Assembly: GCA_003446015.1 (NCBI GenBank)
Contig: DMBU01000054.1
Coordinates: forward strand, 75,910 to 139,909
Length of the DNA: 64,000 bases
Source of the DNA: Bacteroidales bacterium
GTDB lineage: Bacteria; Bacteroidota; Bacteroidia; Bacteroidales; UBA12077
Direction: 5' to 3'
Shown one piece after another: positions 25,846 to 34,545 of the stretch. Position 1 is the first letter of the stretch, and the number at the start of each line of letters is the position of its first letter. Under the pieces are notes generated by a model that worked only from the letters and a program-made list of their open reading frames with translations, did not search any database and had not been told where the DNA came from. The translations under genes were made by a program, and so were the position numbers.

Positions 25846-27159
25846 TTACTTGTTTACTTCTACTTCCTGGTTTACAGGAACTCCTGTTTCGTATGGATTT
25901 TCAGGATTGTTACTCCACTCGAACCAACCCCCGTCATAAACTGAAACCCTGGGCCATCCCATGAGCCAGGCATTGAACCAGGCTTCGCTACCACGCCAAC
26001 CTGTTCCACAATAAAAAGCCAAGCGTTTATCGGGTGTGATTCCATTATTAATCCATATTTCAGCAGTTTCATGAAATTCGCGTGTGGTGTGGTCGAAATT
26101 TCTGTAGTTTTCCATGTGGTAAGCATCCGAGCCGCAATCGGCAAAAACAGCTCCGGGTATTCTTCCTTTTGCTTCAATATAATTATAACCGCTAACTTCT
26201 CCAATATACTCTGGATAACTACGTACACAAACCAGTTCGGCATCACTGGCTTTTAACATTTCTTTAGCTTCAGGTGAATCAACTGCCAGTTCGGGATGAG
26301 CAGGGATTTTTACACCAAACTCTTTAACAGAAATTTTAGGTTCATCAGTATTTGAAATCTCGAATCCTGCATCCTGCCACGATTGAAAACCACCATTTAA
26401 AATGCGCACATCTTTAACACCTGCATACATCATGATAAATGCATTTCGTATGGCTCCGATATCGCCGGCAGCACTTCCCGGAAATTCATCGGCATTATCC
26501 GGATACATGAACTTTCCGTATAAAACAACGGTAGTGTTTGCGGTAATTCCGTGCTTTTCCAGTGCTTCTTTTAACTCTTTGGGCGATCGCCTGTTCCATG
26601 TTTCAGGAGCTTCGAGTGCCAAAGTATCCATATCAATAGCTCCGGGAATATGCCCACTTAAATATGCATCGCGATTTCGGTAATGCGAATGAACGATAAT
26701 AAAATTGTTATTATCATAATGTTGCGGTTTGTCACCCGAAATAAGCTTATTTACCCAGTCTGCCGAAACCAGATTTTTAAATCTATCCAGTTTTTGAATC
26801 GGGAGTTCTTTATTTGACGACCATTCAACGATAAAATCATAATAAACAAATACATTTTCATATCCCGATTTTAAAAACCTATCTGCAACCTGATCAACTT
26901 CATTACGGTCGTATGCGTAAATAATGATCTCATGTTCGGGTAAGATCTGTTTTTTACGTACCATCTCAATCCAGTCGATGTAATTGCTCCATTTAAAAGG
27001 CAAACTTTTGGCATTTTGAATATGCCCGCCACGTGTTTCGTTTTTAAGTTGCCAGCCGTTGTAGGCTTCAACCGGACGAATATCAATAATTTTTAATGAT
27101 GAATCATCCAATTTGTTTACTAATTCCCGGGTAGTAATCTGATGTAATTTAGAACTCAT
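25846..27159 (-). CDS. eanB: Multi-domain rhodanese, probable ergothioneine synthase EanB
   Basis: 437 residues with three visible rhodanese-like segments: about 5-120, 125-270 and 285-430. The first two lack a Cys at the active-site loop (YAYDRNE and LYGKFMY). Only the last has it: AFYCGTGWRGSEAW, Cys384. In Chlorobium EanB, which inserts sulfur from polysulfide into the imidazole of hercynine without oxygen, the key residues are Cys412 and Tyr353, 59 apart. Here Tyr325 (in GYNYIEAKG) is exactly 59 before Cys384. With the histidine methyltransferase directly downstream, EanB is the best call. A general thiosulfate sulfurtransferase is the alternative. Confidence 0.8.
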   Translation of the reverse strand: MSSKLHQITTRELVNKLDDSSLKIIDIRPVEAYNGWQLKNETRGGHIQNAKSLPFKWSNYIDWIEMVRKKQILPEHEIIIYAYDRNEVDQVADRFLKSGYENVFVYYDFIVEWSSNKELPIQKLDRFKNLVSADWVNKLISGDKPQHYDNNNFIIVHSHYRNRDAYLSGHIPGAIDMDTLALEAPETWNRRSPKELKEALEKHGITANTTVVLYGKFMYPDNADEFPGSAAGDIGAIRNAFIMMYAGVKDVRILNGGFQSWQDAGFEISNTDEPKISVKEFGVKIPAHPELAVDSPEAKEMLKASDAELVCVRSYPEYIGEVSGYNYIEAKGRIPGAVFADCGSDAYHMENYRNFDHTTREFHETAEIWINNGITPDKRLAFYCGTGWRGSEAWFNAWLMGWPRVSVYDGGWFEWSNNPENPYETGVPVNQEVEVNK

Positions 27160-27210
27160 TGATTTGAATTTTGAATTTTGAAACCATGCCTTCGGCAGGT
27201 AAACCTGAAA

Positions 27211-27494
27211 CTAATTTTCTGCTATTTCAACACCTTTCCAAAATGCCACTCTTCCTTTTATTTCTTGTGCAGCTTCTTTGGGCTCAGGATAATACCAGGC
27301 AGCATCTTTATTGGTTTAGCCATTTACTTCTACCGAATAGCAAGAGGCTTTTCCTTTCCAGGGACAAACCGATTGCTTATTGCTGCTTTAAAGGTATTCC
27401 TTATTTTAAGACGCTATTGGGAAGTAATTGTTCTCTTCAAGCTTTAAAATATCATTACTTTTTTGCAATGACTTTATTATTTCGATGCTTTTAC
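27211..27494 (-). pseudogene. Decayed DUF427 gene (nonsense and frameshift mutations)
   Basis: The minus strand encodes an unmistakable DUF427 domain: EENNYFPIAS, then NKEYL, SSNKQSVCPWKGKAS, TNKDAAWYYPEPKEAA and IKGRVAFWKGVEIAEN, ending at TAG 27213-27211. Three in-frame TAA codons interrupt it (27408-27406, 27390-27388, 27318-27316). An extra A in a six-A run near 27457-27462 shifts the frame away from the expected N-terminal NKVIAKSNDI, and the start region is eroded. It lies just upstream of eanB in the same direction, so it was probably the first gene of that operon. Confidence 0.85.
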
Positions 27495-27860
27495 AGTTAT
27501 AATTTTTAAGTTGCCGAAAATATTTTACAATGGCAGATTATTGATTTTATCTTTCATCGACGAGCTATTTTTATTATCGGATTCGAAATGCAACCTAACA
27601 ATTTTCCTAAGGTGTCAAATAATATGTGCTATTGGAATAGACAAGTGCTGTCTGTCGTTGGAATATGTATTTTTAGTTCGGTATTTAACAAGGTTTCATG
27701 CAATATCGAAAATCGTTTTTATTGTTGAAATTAGTATAACTCTTTTCGGAAATTCTATTTTTATCATTTTGCATAAAGCGCTGTAAATCATAAATAAACA
27801 AATTAACTCATTTTGATTAAAAGGAACTTAGTTAAAGCAAATACATAAAAAGTTATCAAC
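27495..27860. other. A/T-rich intergenic region without a recognisable gene
   Basis: Between the DUF427 pseudogene and the mraZ operator. A plus-strand open frame of 91 codons (27511-27786) has no recognisable domain and an unusual Ile/Phe/Leu/Cys-rich composition. The minus strand is broken by stops. No RNA fold, tRNA or promoter stood out. It may hold further decayed material. Confidence 0.5.
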
Positions 27861-27897
27861 AAAGTGGTAAAAAGTGGAGGAAAGTGGTGAGTTGTGG
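27861..27897 (+). promoter_or_regulatory. MraZ boxes upstream of the dcw cluster
   Basis: Three identical AAAGTGG heptamers at 27861-27867, 27871-27877 and 27881-27887, plus a weaker GTTGTGG at 27891-27897, on a strict 10-bp period. AAAGTGK repeats with 3-nt spacers are the reported MraZ-binding sites in mollicutes, and three phased TGGG boxes in E. coli. The array ends 42 bp before the mraZ ATG. A TATATTTT at 27908-27915 may be the -7 element, so the boxes overlap the -33 region. Confidence 0.8.
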
Positions 27898-27938
27898 TAA
27901 ATTTTTGTATATTTTTACAAGTTAAATGGGCAATATAC

Positions 27939-28406
27939 ATGACAACATTCATCGGTGATTATAATTGCAAGCTTGATGAGAAAGGAAGAGTGACTTTCCC
28001 ATCAACACTTAAGAAGCAGATAGGCTCTGCTTCCGATGGGCGATTTGTTGTCAAAAAAGACATTTTTGAACCTTGCTTAATTTTATTCCCTATTGAGGAA
28101 TGGGAGAGGCAAAACTCAATTATTCGTAAAAAAATAAATCCTTACAATAAGGAACACAATAAATTCTTGAGAAATTTTTACAGGGGATCAGCCGAAATTG
28201 TTTTAGATAGTAACAATAGAATGCTCATTCCGAAACGATTACTCGAACTTGCTAATATCTCTAAAGAAGCAATTTTAGCCGGACAAGATGGCAAAATTGA
28301 AATTTGGTCAAAAGAATTGTACGATTCAGCTGAAGAAAGCTATGACGAATTCGCTGCTTTGGCTGAAAAAATAATGGGTGGAGATTTAAATCTGGAAAAT
28401 GATTAA
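27939..28406 (+). CDS. mraZ: Division/cell-wall cluster transcriptional regulator MraZ
   Basis: 155 residues from the ATG at 27939 (MTTFIGDYNCKLDEKGRVTFP). A GTG at 27894 lies within the operator repeats and is rejected. Two SpoVT-AbrB-like MraZ half domains are visible: residues about 3-60 with DEKGRVTFPSTL and about 75-140 with LDSNNRMLIPKRLL. MraZ forms a ring-shaped multimer and represses its own dcw operon by binding phased boxes in the promoter, which are present just upstream. First gene of the cluster, 3 bp before rsmH. Confidence 0.95.
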   Translation: MTTFIGDYNCKLDEKGRVTFPSTLKKQIGSASDGRFVVKKDIFEPCLILFPIEEWERQNSIIRKKINPYNKEHNKFLRNFYRGSAEIVLDSNNRMLIPKRLLELANISKEAILAGQDGKIEIWSKELYDSAEESYDEFAALAEKIMGGDLNLEND

Positions 28407-28409
28407 TAC

Positions 28410-29306
28410 ATGGAATATCATACACCAGTTTTGCTTAAGGAAAGTGTTGATGGCTTGGAAATTAAGCCAAATGGGATTTATGTCGATGTAACTTTTGGCG
28501 GTGGAGGCCATTCACGCGAAATCATAAAACATATTAATAAAGGCAAGCTGGTAGCGTTTGATCAGGATGATGATGCTGTGCCTAATTTAATTGATGATAA
28601 ACGATTTGTTTTTGTAAATCACAATTTCAGGTTCTTAAAAAACTTTTTAAAATATCATAAGATAGATCAGGTCGATGGTATTTTGGCTGATCTGGGTGTT
28701 TCTTCTCATCATTTCGATAATCCGGAACGAGGATTTTCATTCAGATTCGAAGGCGAATTGGATATGAGAATGAATCAAAGCTCGAAAATATCAGCAAAAA
28801 ATGTGGTGAATGAGTACGACGAAGCAGGATTAGCAAAGTTGTTTTGGGAATATGGAGAGTTAAAAAACAGTCGAAAATTAGCCAGTGTAATTGTTGATCA
28901 ACGAAGCACTAAAAGAATTGAAACGATAAAGGATTTTACTGATGTTTTAATGCCTTATTTACCTAAACATGCCGAGCATAAATTTTTAGCAAAAGTATTT
29001 CAGGCCTTACGCATTGAAGTAAATCGTGAGATGGAGTTTTTAAAAGAAATGCTTCTTCAAACAATAGATGTGATAAAGCCCGGTGGCAGACTGGTTGTTA
29101 TAACATATCATTCGTTGGAAGATCGAATTGTAAAGAATTTTATTCGGAATGGACAGTTTGAGGGTGAAGTTGAAAAAGACTTTTTTGGAAATCAAAATGT
29201 CCCATTTAAGGCTGTAAACAGAAAAATAATTATTCCAAGCGATATGGAAATAGAGAATAACAACAGAGCCCGAAGTGCGAAATTAAGAATAGCAGAAAGA
29301 ATATGA
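28410..29306 (+). CDS. rsmH: 16S rRNA (cytosine-1402-N4)-methyltransferase RsmH (MraW)
   Basis: Methylates N4 of C1402 in the ribosomal P site. 298 residues, usual length. It starts MEYHTPVLLKESVDGL. The SAM-binding motif is YVDVTFGGGGHSREI, and LADLGVSSHHFDNPERGFSF and VITYHSLEDRIVKNF are diagnostic. The stop overlaps the ftsL ATG by 4 bp (ATGA). Its place right after mraZ is nearly universal in bacteria. Confidence 0.97.
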   Translation: MEYHTPVLLKESVDGLEIKPNGIYVDVTFGGGGHSREIIKHINKGKLVAFDQDDDAVPNLIDDKRFVFVNHNFRFLKNFLKYHKIDQVDGILADLGVSSHHFDNPERGFSFRFEGELDMRMNQSSKISAKNVVNEYDEAGLAKLFWEYGELKNSRKLASVIVDQRSTKRIETIKDFTDVLMPYLPKHAEHKFLAKVFQALRIEVNREMEFLKEMLLQTIDVIKPGGRLVVITYHSLEDRIVKNFIRNGQFEGEVEKDFFGNQNVPFKAVNRKIIIPSDMEIENNNRARSAKLRIAERI

Positions 29307-29683
29307 TAGGCGATAATCAAGATAATATTGAGTTTATTGAAGAAAAGCAAGAGCGCAAAGAATCAAAACTTGGCTCTATTAAGGATTTATTAGACGGTTC
29401 CTTAATTGCCAATGATTTTGTTGCTAAGCAACTACCGTATATTGTTTTTCTTGTTATTCTGGCATTTATATACATCGCCAACAGGTATCATGCCGAAAAG
29501 GTTGTTCGGGCAAATATAGAATTGTCGCAGGAAATAAGCGATTTGCGAGCTGAAGCAATCACAACATCATCAGAATTGATGTTTATTAGTAAGCAATCGG
29601 AAGTATCAAAGTTGATAGAAAAAAGAGGACTGGGATTAAAAGAATCAGTTGTGCCGCCCAGAAAAATTATTATTGAAAATTAA
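29303..29683 (+). CDS. ftsL: FtsL-like cell division protein
   Basis: 126 residues: a long basic/acidic cytoplasmic N terminus (about 45 residues), one transmembrane helix (YIVFLVILAFIYIANRY, about 49-65), then a periplasmic helix with coiled-coil heptads (VVRANIELSQEISDLRAEAITTSSELM) and a short basic end. This is the layout of FtsL, which joins FtsB and FtsQ and helps activate the FtsW-FtsI synthase. Sequence similarity across the family is low, so the call rests on position between rsmH and ftsI and on topology. Confidence 0.85.
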   Translation: MIGDNQDNIEFIEEKQERKESKLGSIKDLLDGSLIANDFVAKQLPYIVFLVILAFIYIANRYHAEKVVRANIELSQEISDLRAEAITTSSELMFISKQSEVSKLIEKRGLGLKESVVPPRKIIIEN

Positions 29684-29691
29684 GAAAGTTT

Positions 29692-31821
29692 ATGCCTTTA
29701 AAAAAAGAAATAGTGTGGAGAGTTGGTGTGATATATATATTCATGCTGGCTTTTGCTATTCTTATTGTTGGCAAAATTCTTTATCTCCAGTTAATTGAAG
29801 GGGGCAAATGGAAAGAAAAGGCTCAATCTTTAACACTAAAGGACATTACGATTGAATCCAATCGTGGAGATATCCTTGCTGCTGATGGCCGATTACTGGC
29901 CAGCTCGATTCCCTTTTATGAAATCCGTATGGATACACGAAGCACAGGAATGAATGATGCCACTTTTAATTCAAAAATAGATTCCCTGTCATTAAAACTG
30001 GCCGGACTGTTTAGAGATAAATCTGCCGCTCAGTACAAAAGTGAATTAGTTAAGGCTCGAAAAAACGGAGAAAGGTTTCATCTGATAAAAAGGAGAGTTA
30101 ATTATAATCAATTAAAAAAGCTAAAGAATTTTCCAATTTTTAGAATGGGACAATATAAGGGAGGATTTATTGCACTGCAAACGAATTTTAGAATACAACC
30201 TCATGTTAGTCTGGCTTCACGAACAATTGGTTACATAACTCAGGGGGCGGGTGGTAATGTAGTAGGTATTGAAGGGGCTTTTGATAATGACTTAAAAGGA
30301 GTTGACGGAGTTCGACTTATGCAACGTTTAAATGGGAATGTTTGGATGCCCATTCATGATGGTAATGAAGTCGAGCCTAAAGACGGAAAGGATGTTGTAA
30401 CTACTATTGATGTTAATATCCAGGATGTTGCCGAAAATGCTTTGTTAAAACAACTGATTCGACATGATGCTCATCATGGAACGGCGGTATTAATGGAAGT
30501 TTCAACTGGTGAGATTAAAGCAATTGTAAACCTTGAACGAAACAGTAAAGGTCAATATAAAGAATCATATAATTATGCAATTGGGGAAAGTCGTGCTCCG
30601 GGATCAACTTTTAAATTGGCATCCATAATTGCATTGTTGGAAGATGGGTACGTTGATTTGGATGACACTTTGGATACTGGTAATGGAGAAGTTCTTTATT
30701 ACGATAAAAAGATTACAGACACAAAAGAGGGTGGACATGGAGTTTTAACGGTACAAGAAGTAATTGAAGTATCATCAAATGTTGGAATATCGAAACTTGT
30801 AACTCAATATTATACTGGAAAAGAGGAAAAATTTATTAATCGCCTGTATAGTTTAAATCTGAATAATCGACTTGGAATTTCCATTAAGGGAGAAGGAGAA
30901 CCAGAAATAAAGTATCCCGGCGACAAATTATGGTCGGGTGTTACCTTACCCCAGATGTCTATTGGATATGAAGTAAGGGTAACTCCAATTCAAACTCTTA
31001 CTCTGTACAATGCTATTGCAAACAATGGTAAAATGGTAAAACCAAAGTTTGTTAAAGGCTTGATGTACCATGGCGATATGGTTAAAACATTTAATACAGA
31101 AGTAATTAAACAATCTGTTTGTTCAAGGTCAACGTTAAGAAAAGTTAAGATAATGCTTGAAGGTGTGGTAGAACGAGGTACTGCCGCGAATCTTAAAAAC
31201 GACAATTACAAAATAGCCGGAAAAACAGGAACAGCACAAATTGCCAATAAAGAATCCGGATATACCGACAAATCTCGCATTAGCTATCAGGCCTCTTTTG
31301 TAGGTTATTTTCCTGCTGATAATCCAAAGTATTCATGTATTGTGGTTGTTAATGCACCTTCAAAAAATGTTTATTATGGCAATGTGGTCGCAGGTCCGGT
31401 TTTTAAAGAAATAGCCGATAAAGTTTATGCAACAAATTTCGAGATATATGAAGGATTAAACGAGAAGTCAGACGAAAAAATAAGTGAAGGAAATACCCCT
31501 TATACCAAAAGTAGTTTCAAGGAAGAATTAGAATATGCCTTGGCAGACCTAGGAATTCCTGTAAATGCTGAAGGAGTTTCTTCTGATTGGGTCTCAACGA
31601 ATATGCTAGATTCATTTGTTAGACTTAGTAATAGAAAAATAATAGAAAACCTAATGCCCAATGTAATTGGTATGGGTGTTAAAGATGCTGTTTTTCTTTT
31701 AGAAAATATGGGATTAAGTGTTGAAGTGCATGGACGTGGAACAATTCAAAAGCAATCAATAATTCCGGGCTCAAGAATTTCAAATGGTGATTTGGTAGTT
31801 ATTGAAATGTCATACAATTAA
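29692..31821 (+). CDS. ftsI: Septal peptidoglycan transpeptidase FtsI (PBP3) with PASTA domain
   Basis: 709 residues. One N-terminal membrane anchor (VIYIFMLAFAILIVGKILYL), then the PBP dimerisation domain (about 55-215) with ESNRGDILAADGRLLASS. In the transpeptidase domain the active-site Ser is S305 in APGSTFKLAS (SxxK), with SSN in VSSNVGI and KTGT in AGKTGTAQIA. A C-terminal PASTA domain (about 650-709, MPNVIGMGVKDAVFLLENMG) is common in Bacteroidota FtsI. It crosslinks septal wall with FtsW. Gaps to neighbours are under 10 bp. Target of beta-lactams such as aztreonam in other species. Confidence 0.95.
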   Translation: MPLKKEIVWRVGVIYIFMLAFAILIVGKILYLQLIEGGKWKEKAQSLTLKDITIESNRGDILAADGRLLASSIPFYEIRMDTRSTGMNDATFNSKIDSLSLKLAGLFRDKSAAQYKSELVKARKNGERFHLIKRRVNYNQLKKLKNFPIFRMGQYKGGFIALQTNFRIQPHVSLASRTIGYITQGAGGNVVGIEGAFDNDLKGVDGVRLMQRLNGNVWMPIHDGNEVEPKDGKDVVTTIDVNIQDVAENALLKQLIRHDAHHGTAVLMEVSTGEIKAIVNLERNSKGQYKESYNYAIGESRAPGSTFKLASIIALLEDGYVDLDDTLDTGNGEVLYYDKKITDTKEGGHGVLTVQEVIEVSSNVGISKLVTQYYTGKEEKFINRLYSLNLNNRLGISIKGEGEPEIKYPGDKLWSGVTLPQMSIGYEVRVTPIQTLTLYNAIANNGKMVKPKFVKGLMYHGDMVKTFNTEVIKQSVCSRSTLRKVKIMLEGVVERGTAANLKNDNYKIAGKTGTAQIANKESGYTDKSRISYQASFVGYFPADNPKYSCIVVVNAPSKNVYYGNVVAGPVFKEIADKVYATNFEIYEGLNEKSDEKISEGNTPYTKSSFKEELEYALADLGIPVNAEGVSSDWVSTNMLDSFVRLSNRKIIENLMPNVIGMGVKDAVFLLENMGLSVEVHGRGTIQKQSIIPGSRISNGDLVVIEMSYN

Positions 31822-31829
31822 AAATTGAA

Positions 31830-33293
31830 ATGAAAATTTTAAGCGACATATTACAGACAATAAAAATCAACAAAGTAACAGGAAATACCGAAATCCCTGT
31901 TACCGCAATTGTTTTTGATTCACGCAAAGTTGAATCGGGCTGTCTTTTTGTTGCCGTAAAAGGAACTCAGGTTGATGGACACAATTTTATCGAAAAAGCA
32001 GTTAAGAATGGTGCAAAAGGAATTGTATGCGAGATTCTTCCCACTGAGGTTTTTGAGGATGTGACAATGATCCAGGTCGACAATTCATCAAAAGTTCTTG
32101 GAGAATTAGCTTCTGCTTTTTATGAATACCCTTCGTCTCGATTAAAATTAATTGGTGTAACCGGAACGAACGGAAAGACAACTACCGTAACCTTATTATA
32201 TAACTTACTCCGAAAACTTGGATACAAAGCCGGTTTGCTATCAACAGTACGAAATTACATTGATGATCAAATTATAGAAGCTACGCATACAACACCAGAT
32301 GCTGTTCAAATGAATAAACTCATGAAACAAATGGCTGATGCCGGTTGCGAGTATTGTTTTATGGAAGTTAGTTCTCATGCTATTGATCAGGAAAGAATAG
32401 CAGGATTGAATTTTGCCGGGGCATTATTTACTAATATAACTCATGATCATTTAGATTACCATAAAACATTCGTTGAATATATTAAGGCCAAAAAGAAATT
32501 CTTTGATGATTTAAAACCAGGAAGCTTCGCTCTGATAAATACTGATGATAAGAATGGAACTGTTATGGTTCAGAATACAAGAGCGAAAGTTAACAATTAT
32601 GCAGTTCGCTCTGCTGCTGATTTTAAGGCTAAAATTATTGAAAGTCATTTTGAAGGATCTATGTTAAATATCGACAATACTGATGTGTGGACTTATTTTG
32701 TGGGAAGATTTAATGCTTACAATGTACTGGCAGTTTATGCATGTGCTATTTTACTTGGTTTTAAAAAAGATGAAGTTTTAAAGGCATTAAGCGAAATGAA
32801 ACCGGTAGAGGGCAGATTCGAAACACTCCGATCGCAAAATGGAATTACTGCAATTGTTGATTATGCCCATACTCCAGATGCATTATTGAACGTATTAAAT
32901 GCAATTAATCAAATTAGAAATAATGAGCAGGAATTAATTACTGTTGTAGGTGCTGGTGGAGATAGAGATAAAACAAAGCGTCCGGAAATGGCAAAAATAG
33001 CAACTGCAAATAGTGATAAAGTGATTTTAACATCCGATAACCCACGATCTGAAGATCCAAATGTCATTATTGAGGAAATGAAAGCTGGCATTGATAGCGA
33101 AAGCAGAAAAAAGGTTTTGGCTATAGTTGATAGAAAGGAAGGAATTCGCACAGCGTGCTTATTGGCAAAGAAAGGAGACATCATTCTTGTTGCAGGTAAA
33201 GGACATGAAACTTATCAGGAAGTGAAGGGGGTTAAACATCATTTTGATGATCGCGAAGTGATAAAACAAATATTTTACGAACTATATAATTAG
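31830..33293 (+). CDS. murE: UDP-MurNAc-L-Ala-D-Glu:meso-diaminopimelate ligase MurE
   Basis: 487 residues with the three Mur ligase domains. The ATP loop is GVTGTNGKTTTVTLL. FMEVSSHAIDQERIAGL, FTNITHDHLDYHKTF and VEGRFETLRSQNGITAIVDYAHTPDALLNVL are typical. The third amino acid is probably meso-DAP, because the specificity motif reads TSDNPRSEDP (DNPR is the DAP type; lysine enzymes have DNPA and variants). It sits between ftsI and mraY in the conserved order; murF is absent from this cluster and must be elsewhere. Confidence 0.96.
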   Translation: MKILSDILQTIKINKVTGNTEIPVTAIVFDSRKVESGCLFVAVKGTQVDGHNFIEKAVKNGAKGIVCEILPTEVFEDVTMIQVDNSSKVLGELASAFYEYPSSRLKLIGVTGTNGKTTTVTLLYNLLRKLGYKAGLLSTVRNYIDDQIIEATHTTPDAVQMNKLMKQMADAGCEYCFMEVSSHAIDQERIAGLNFAGALFTNITHDHLDYHKTFVEYIKAKKKFFDDLKPGSFALINTDDKNGTVMVQNTRAKVNNYAVRSAADFKAKIIESHFEGSMLNIDNTDVWTYFVGRFNAYNVLAVYACAILLGFKKDEVLKALSEMKPVEGRFETLRSQNGITAIVDYAHTPDALLNVLNAINQIRNNEQELITVVGAGGDRDKTKRPEMAKIATANSDKVILTSDNPRSEDPNVIIEEMKAGIDSESRKKVLAIVDRKEGIRTACLLAKKGDIILVAGKGHETYQEVKGVKHHFDDREVIKQIFYELYN

Positions 33294-33301
33294 CAAGCAT
33301 T

Positions 33302-34537
33302 ATGCTTTATTATCTTTTTGCATATTTAAATAAGTTTGATATTCCGGGAGCCGGGATGTTTCAGTACATCTCATTCCGTTCTGCTTTAACGGTTATTACT
33401 TCGCTTATTATATCGATGATTTTTGGTAAGCGAATTATAAATTATTTAAGAAAACAACAAATTGGTGAAGAAATCCGGGATCTTGGACTTTATGGTCAAA
33501 TGAGCAAGAAAGGTACGCCCACAATGGGTGGTGTCATTATTCTAGGATCAATCATAATTCCAACAATACTATTTGCTGATATCCTGAATGTTTATGTAAT
33601 CTTAATGTTAATAACTACAGTTTGGCTCGGACTTATTGGATTTCTTGATGATTACATAAAAACGTTTAGAAAAAATAAAGGAGGATTGGCTGGCAAATTT
33701 AAAATCGTAGGCCAAATTGGATTGGGATTAATTGTTGGATTAACTTTATTTATTAGCGATGATGTTGTAGTTCGTGAAAGTAATAATGATAAACAAAATA
33801 TTACCATTGAACAAATTGATTTAAATGTTGATAATCAACAAATTACGCAAAATATAAAATCAACAAAAACAACCATTCCATTCTTTAAAAATAACGAATT
33901 CGACTACGAATATCTTGTAAGATTTTTAGGAAAACATAGTCAGAAAGCTGCCTGGATCGTATTTGTAATTGTAGTGATTTTTATTGTAACAGCAGTATCA
34001 AATGGAGCAAATCTTACCGATGGTTTGGATGGACTGGCAACCGGTACTTCAGCTATTGTTGGAGCAACATTAGGAATATTGGCTTATGTCGGGGGTAATA
34101 TTATTTATTCCGATTACCTGAATATTATGTATATCCCATACACGGGAGAACTTGTGGTTTTTATGAGTGCATTTATTGGAGCAACCATCGGATTTTTATG
34201 GTACAACTCATATCCTGCTCAGGTATTTATGGGCGATACCGGCAGTTTGGCCATAGGTGGAATTATAGCTGTGTTTGCAATTATTATTCGAAAAGAATTA
34301 CTAATTCCAATTTTGTGTGGAATTTTCATTGTTGAAAATTTCTCAGTGGTTTTGCAGGTTGGTTATTTCAAATATACAAAACGTAAATATGGTGAAGGAA
34401 AGAGGATTTTTAAAATGGCTCCTTTGCATCATCATTACCAAATGAAAGGATATCCTGAGCCAAAAATTGTAATGCGATTTATGATTGTTGGAATTATTCT
34501 GGCTGTAATTACTATTGTAACTCTTAAAATCAGATAA
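33302..34537 (+). CDS. mraY: Phospho-MurNAc-pentapeptide translocase MraY
   Basis: Integral membrane enzyme that makes lipid I from UDP-MurNAc-pentapeptide and undecaprenyl phosphate. 411 residues, longer than the ~360 of E. coli because of an insert of about 50 polar residues (roughly 155-205, rich in Asn, Gln and Asp) after the second conserved cytoplasmic loop, a feature usual in Bacteroidota. Catalytic motifs are present: GTPTMGGV, GFLDDYIK, NLTDGLDGLATG and the histidine motif APLHHHYQMKG. About ten transmembrane helices. Confidence 0.96.
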   Translation: MLYYLFAYLNKFDIPGAGMFQYISFRSALTVITSLIISMIFGKRIINYLRKQQIGEEIRDLGLYGQMSKKGTPTMGGVIILGSIIIPTILFADILNVYVILMLITTVWLGLIGFLDDYIKTFRKNKGGLAGKFKIVGQIGLGLIVGLTLFISDDVVVRESNNDKQNITIEQIDLNVDNQQITQNIKSTKTTIPFFKNNEFDYEYLVRFLGKHSQKAAWIVFVIVVIFIVTAVSNGANLTDGLDGLATGTSAIVGATLGILAYVGGNIIYSDYLNIMYIPYTGELVVFMSAFIGATIGFLWYNSYPAQVFMGDTGSLAIGGIIAVFAIIIRKELLIPILCGIFIVENFSVVLQVGYFKYTKRKYGEGKRIFKMAPLHHHYQMKGYPEPKIVMRFMIVGIILAVITIVTLKIR

Positions 34538-34545
34538 TAAACAGA

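Noticed and set aside
27316..27408. Programmed stop-codon readthrough or selenocysteine-like recoding of TAA in the DUF427 frame
   Set aside because: All three are TAA rather than TGA, there is also a frameshift and a missing start, and every other gene in the window uses TAA as a normal stop. Decay is the simpler reading.
27171..27786. Plus-strand open frames over the DUF427 pseudogene and the following gap
   Set aside because: The minus strand shows recognisable DUF427 protein, so the plus-strand frames are antisense shadows; the frame 27511-27786 has no domain or coding character.
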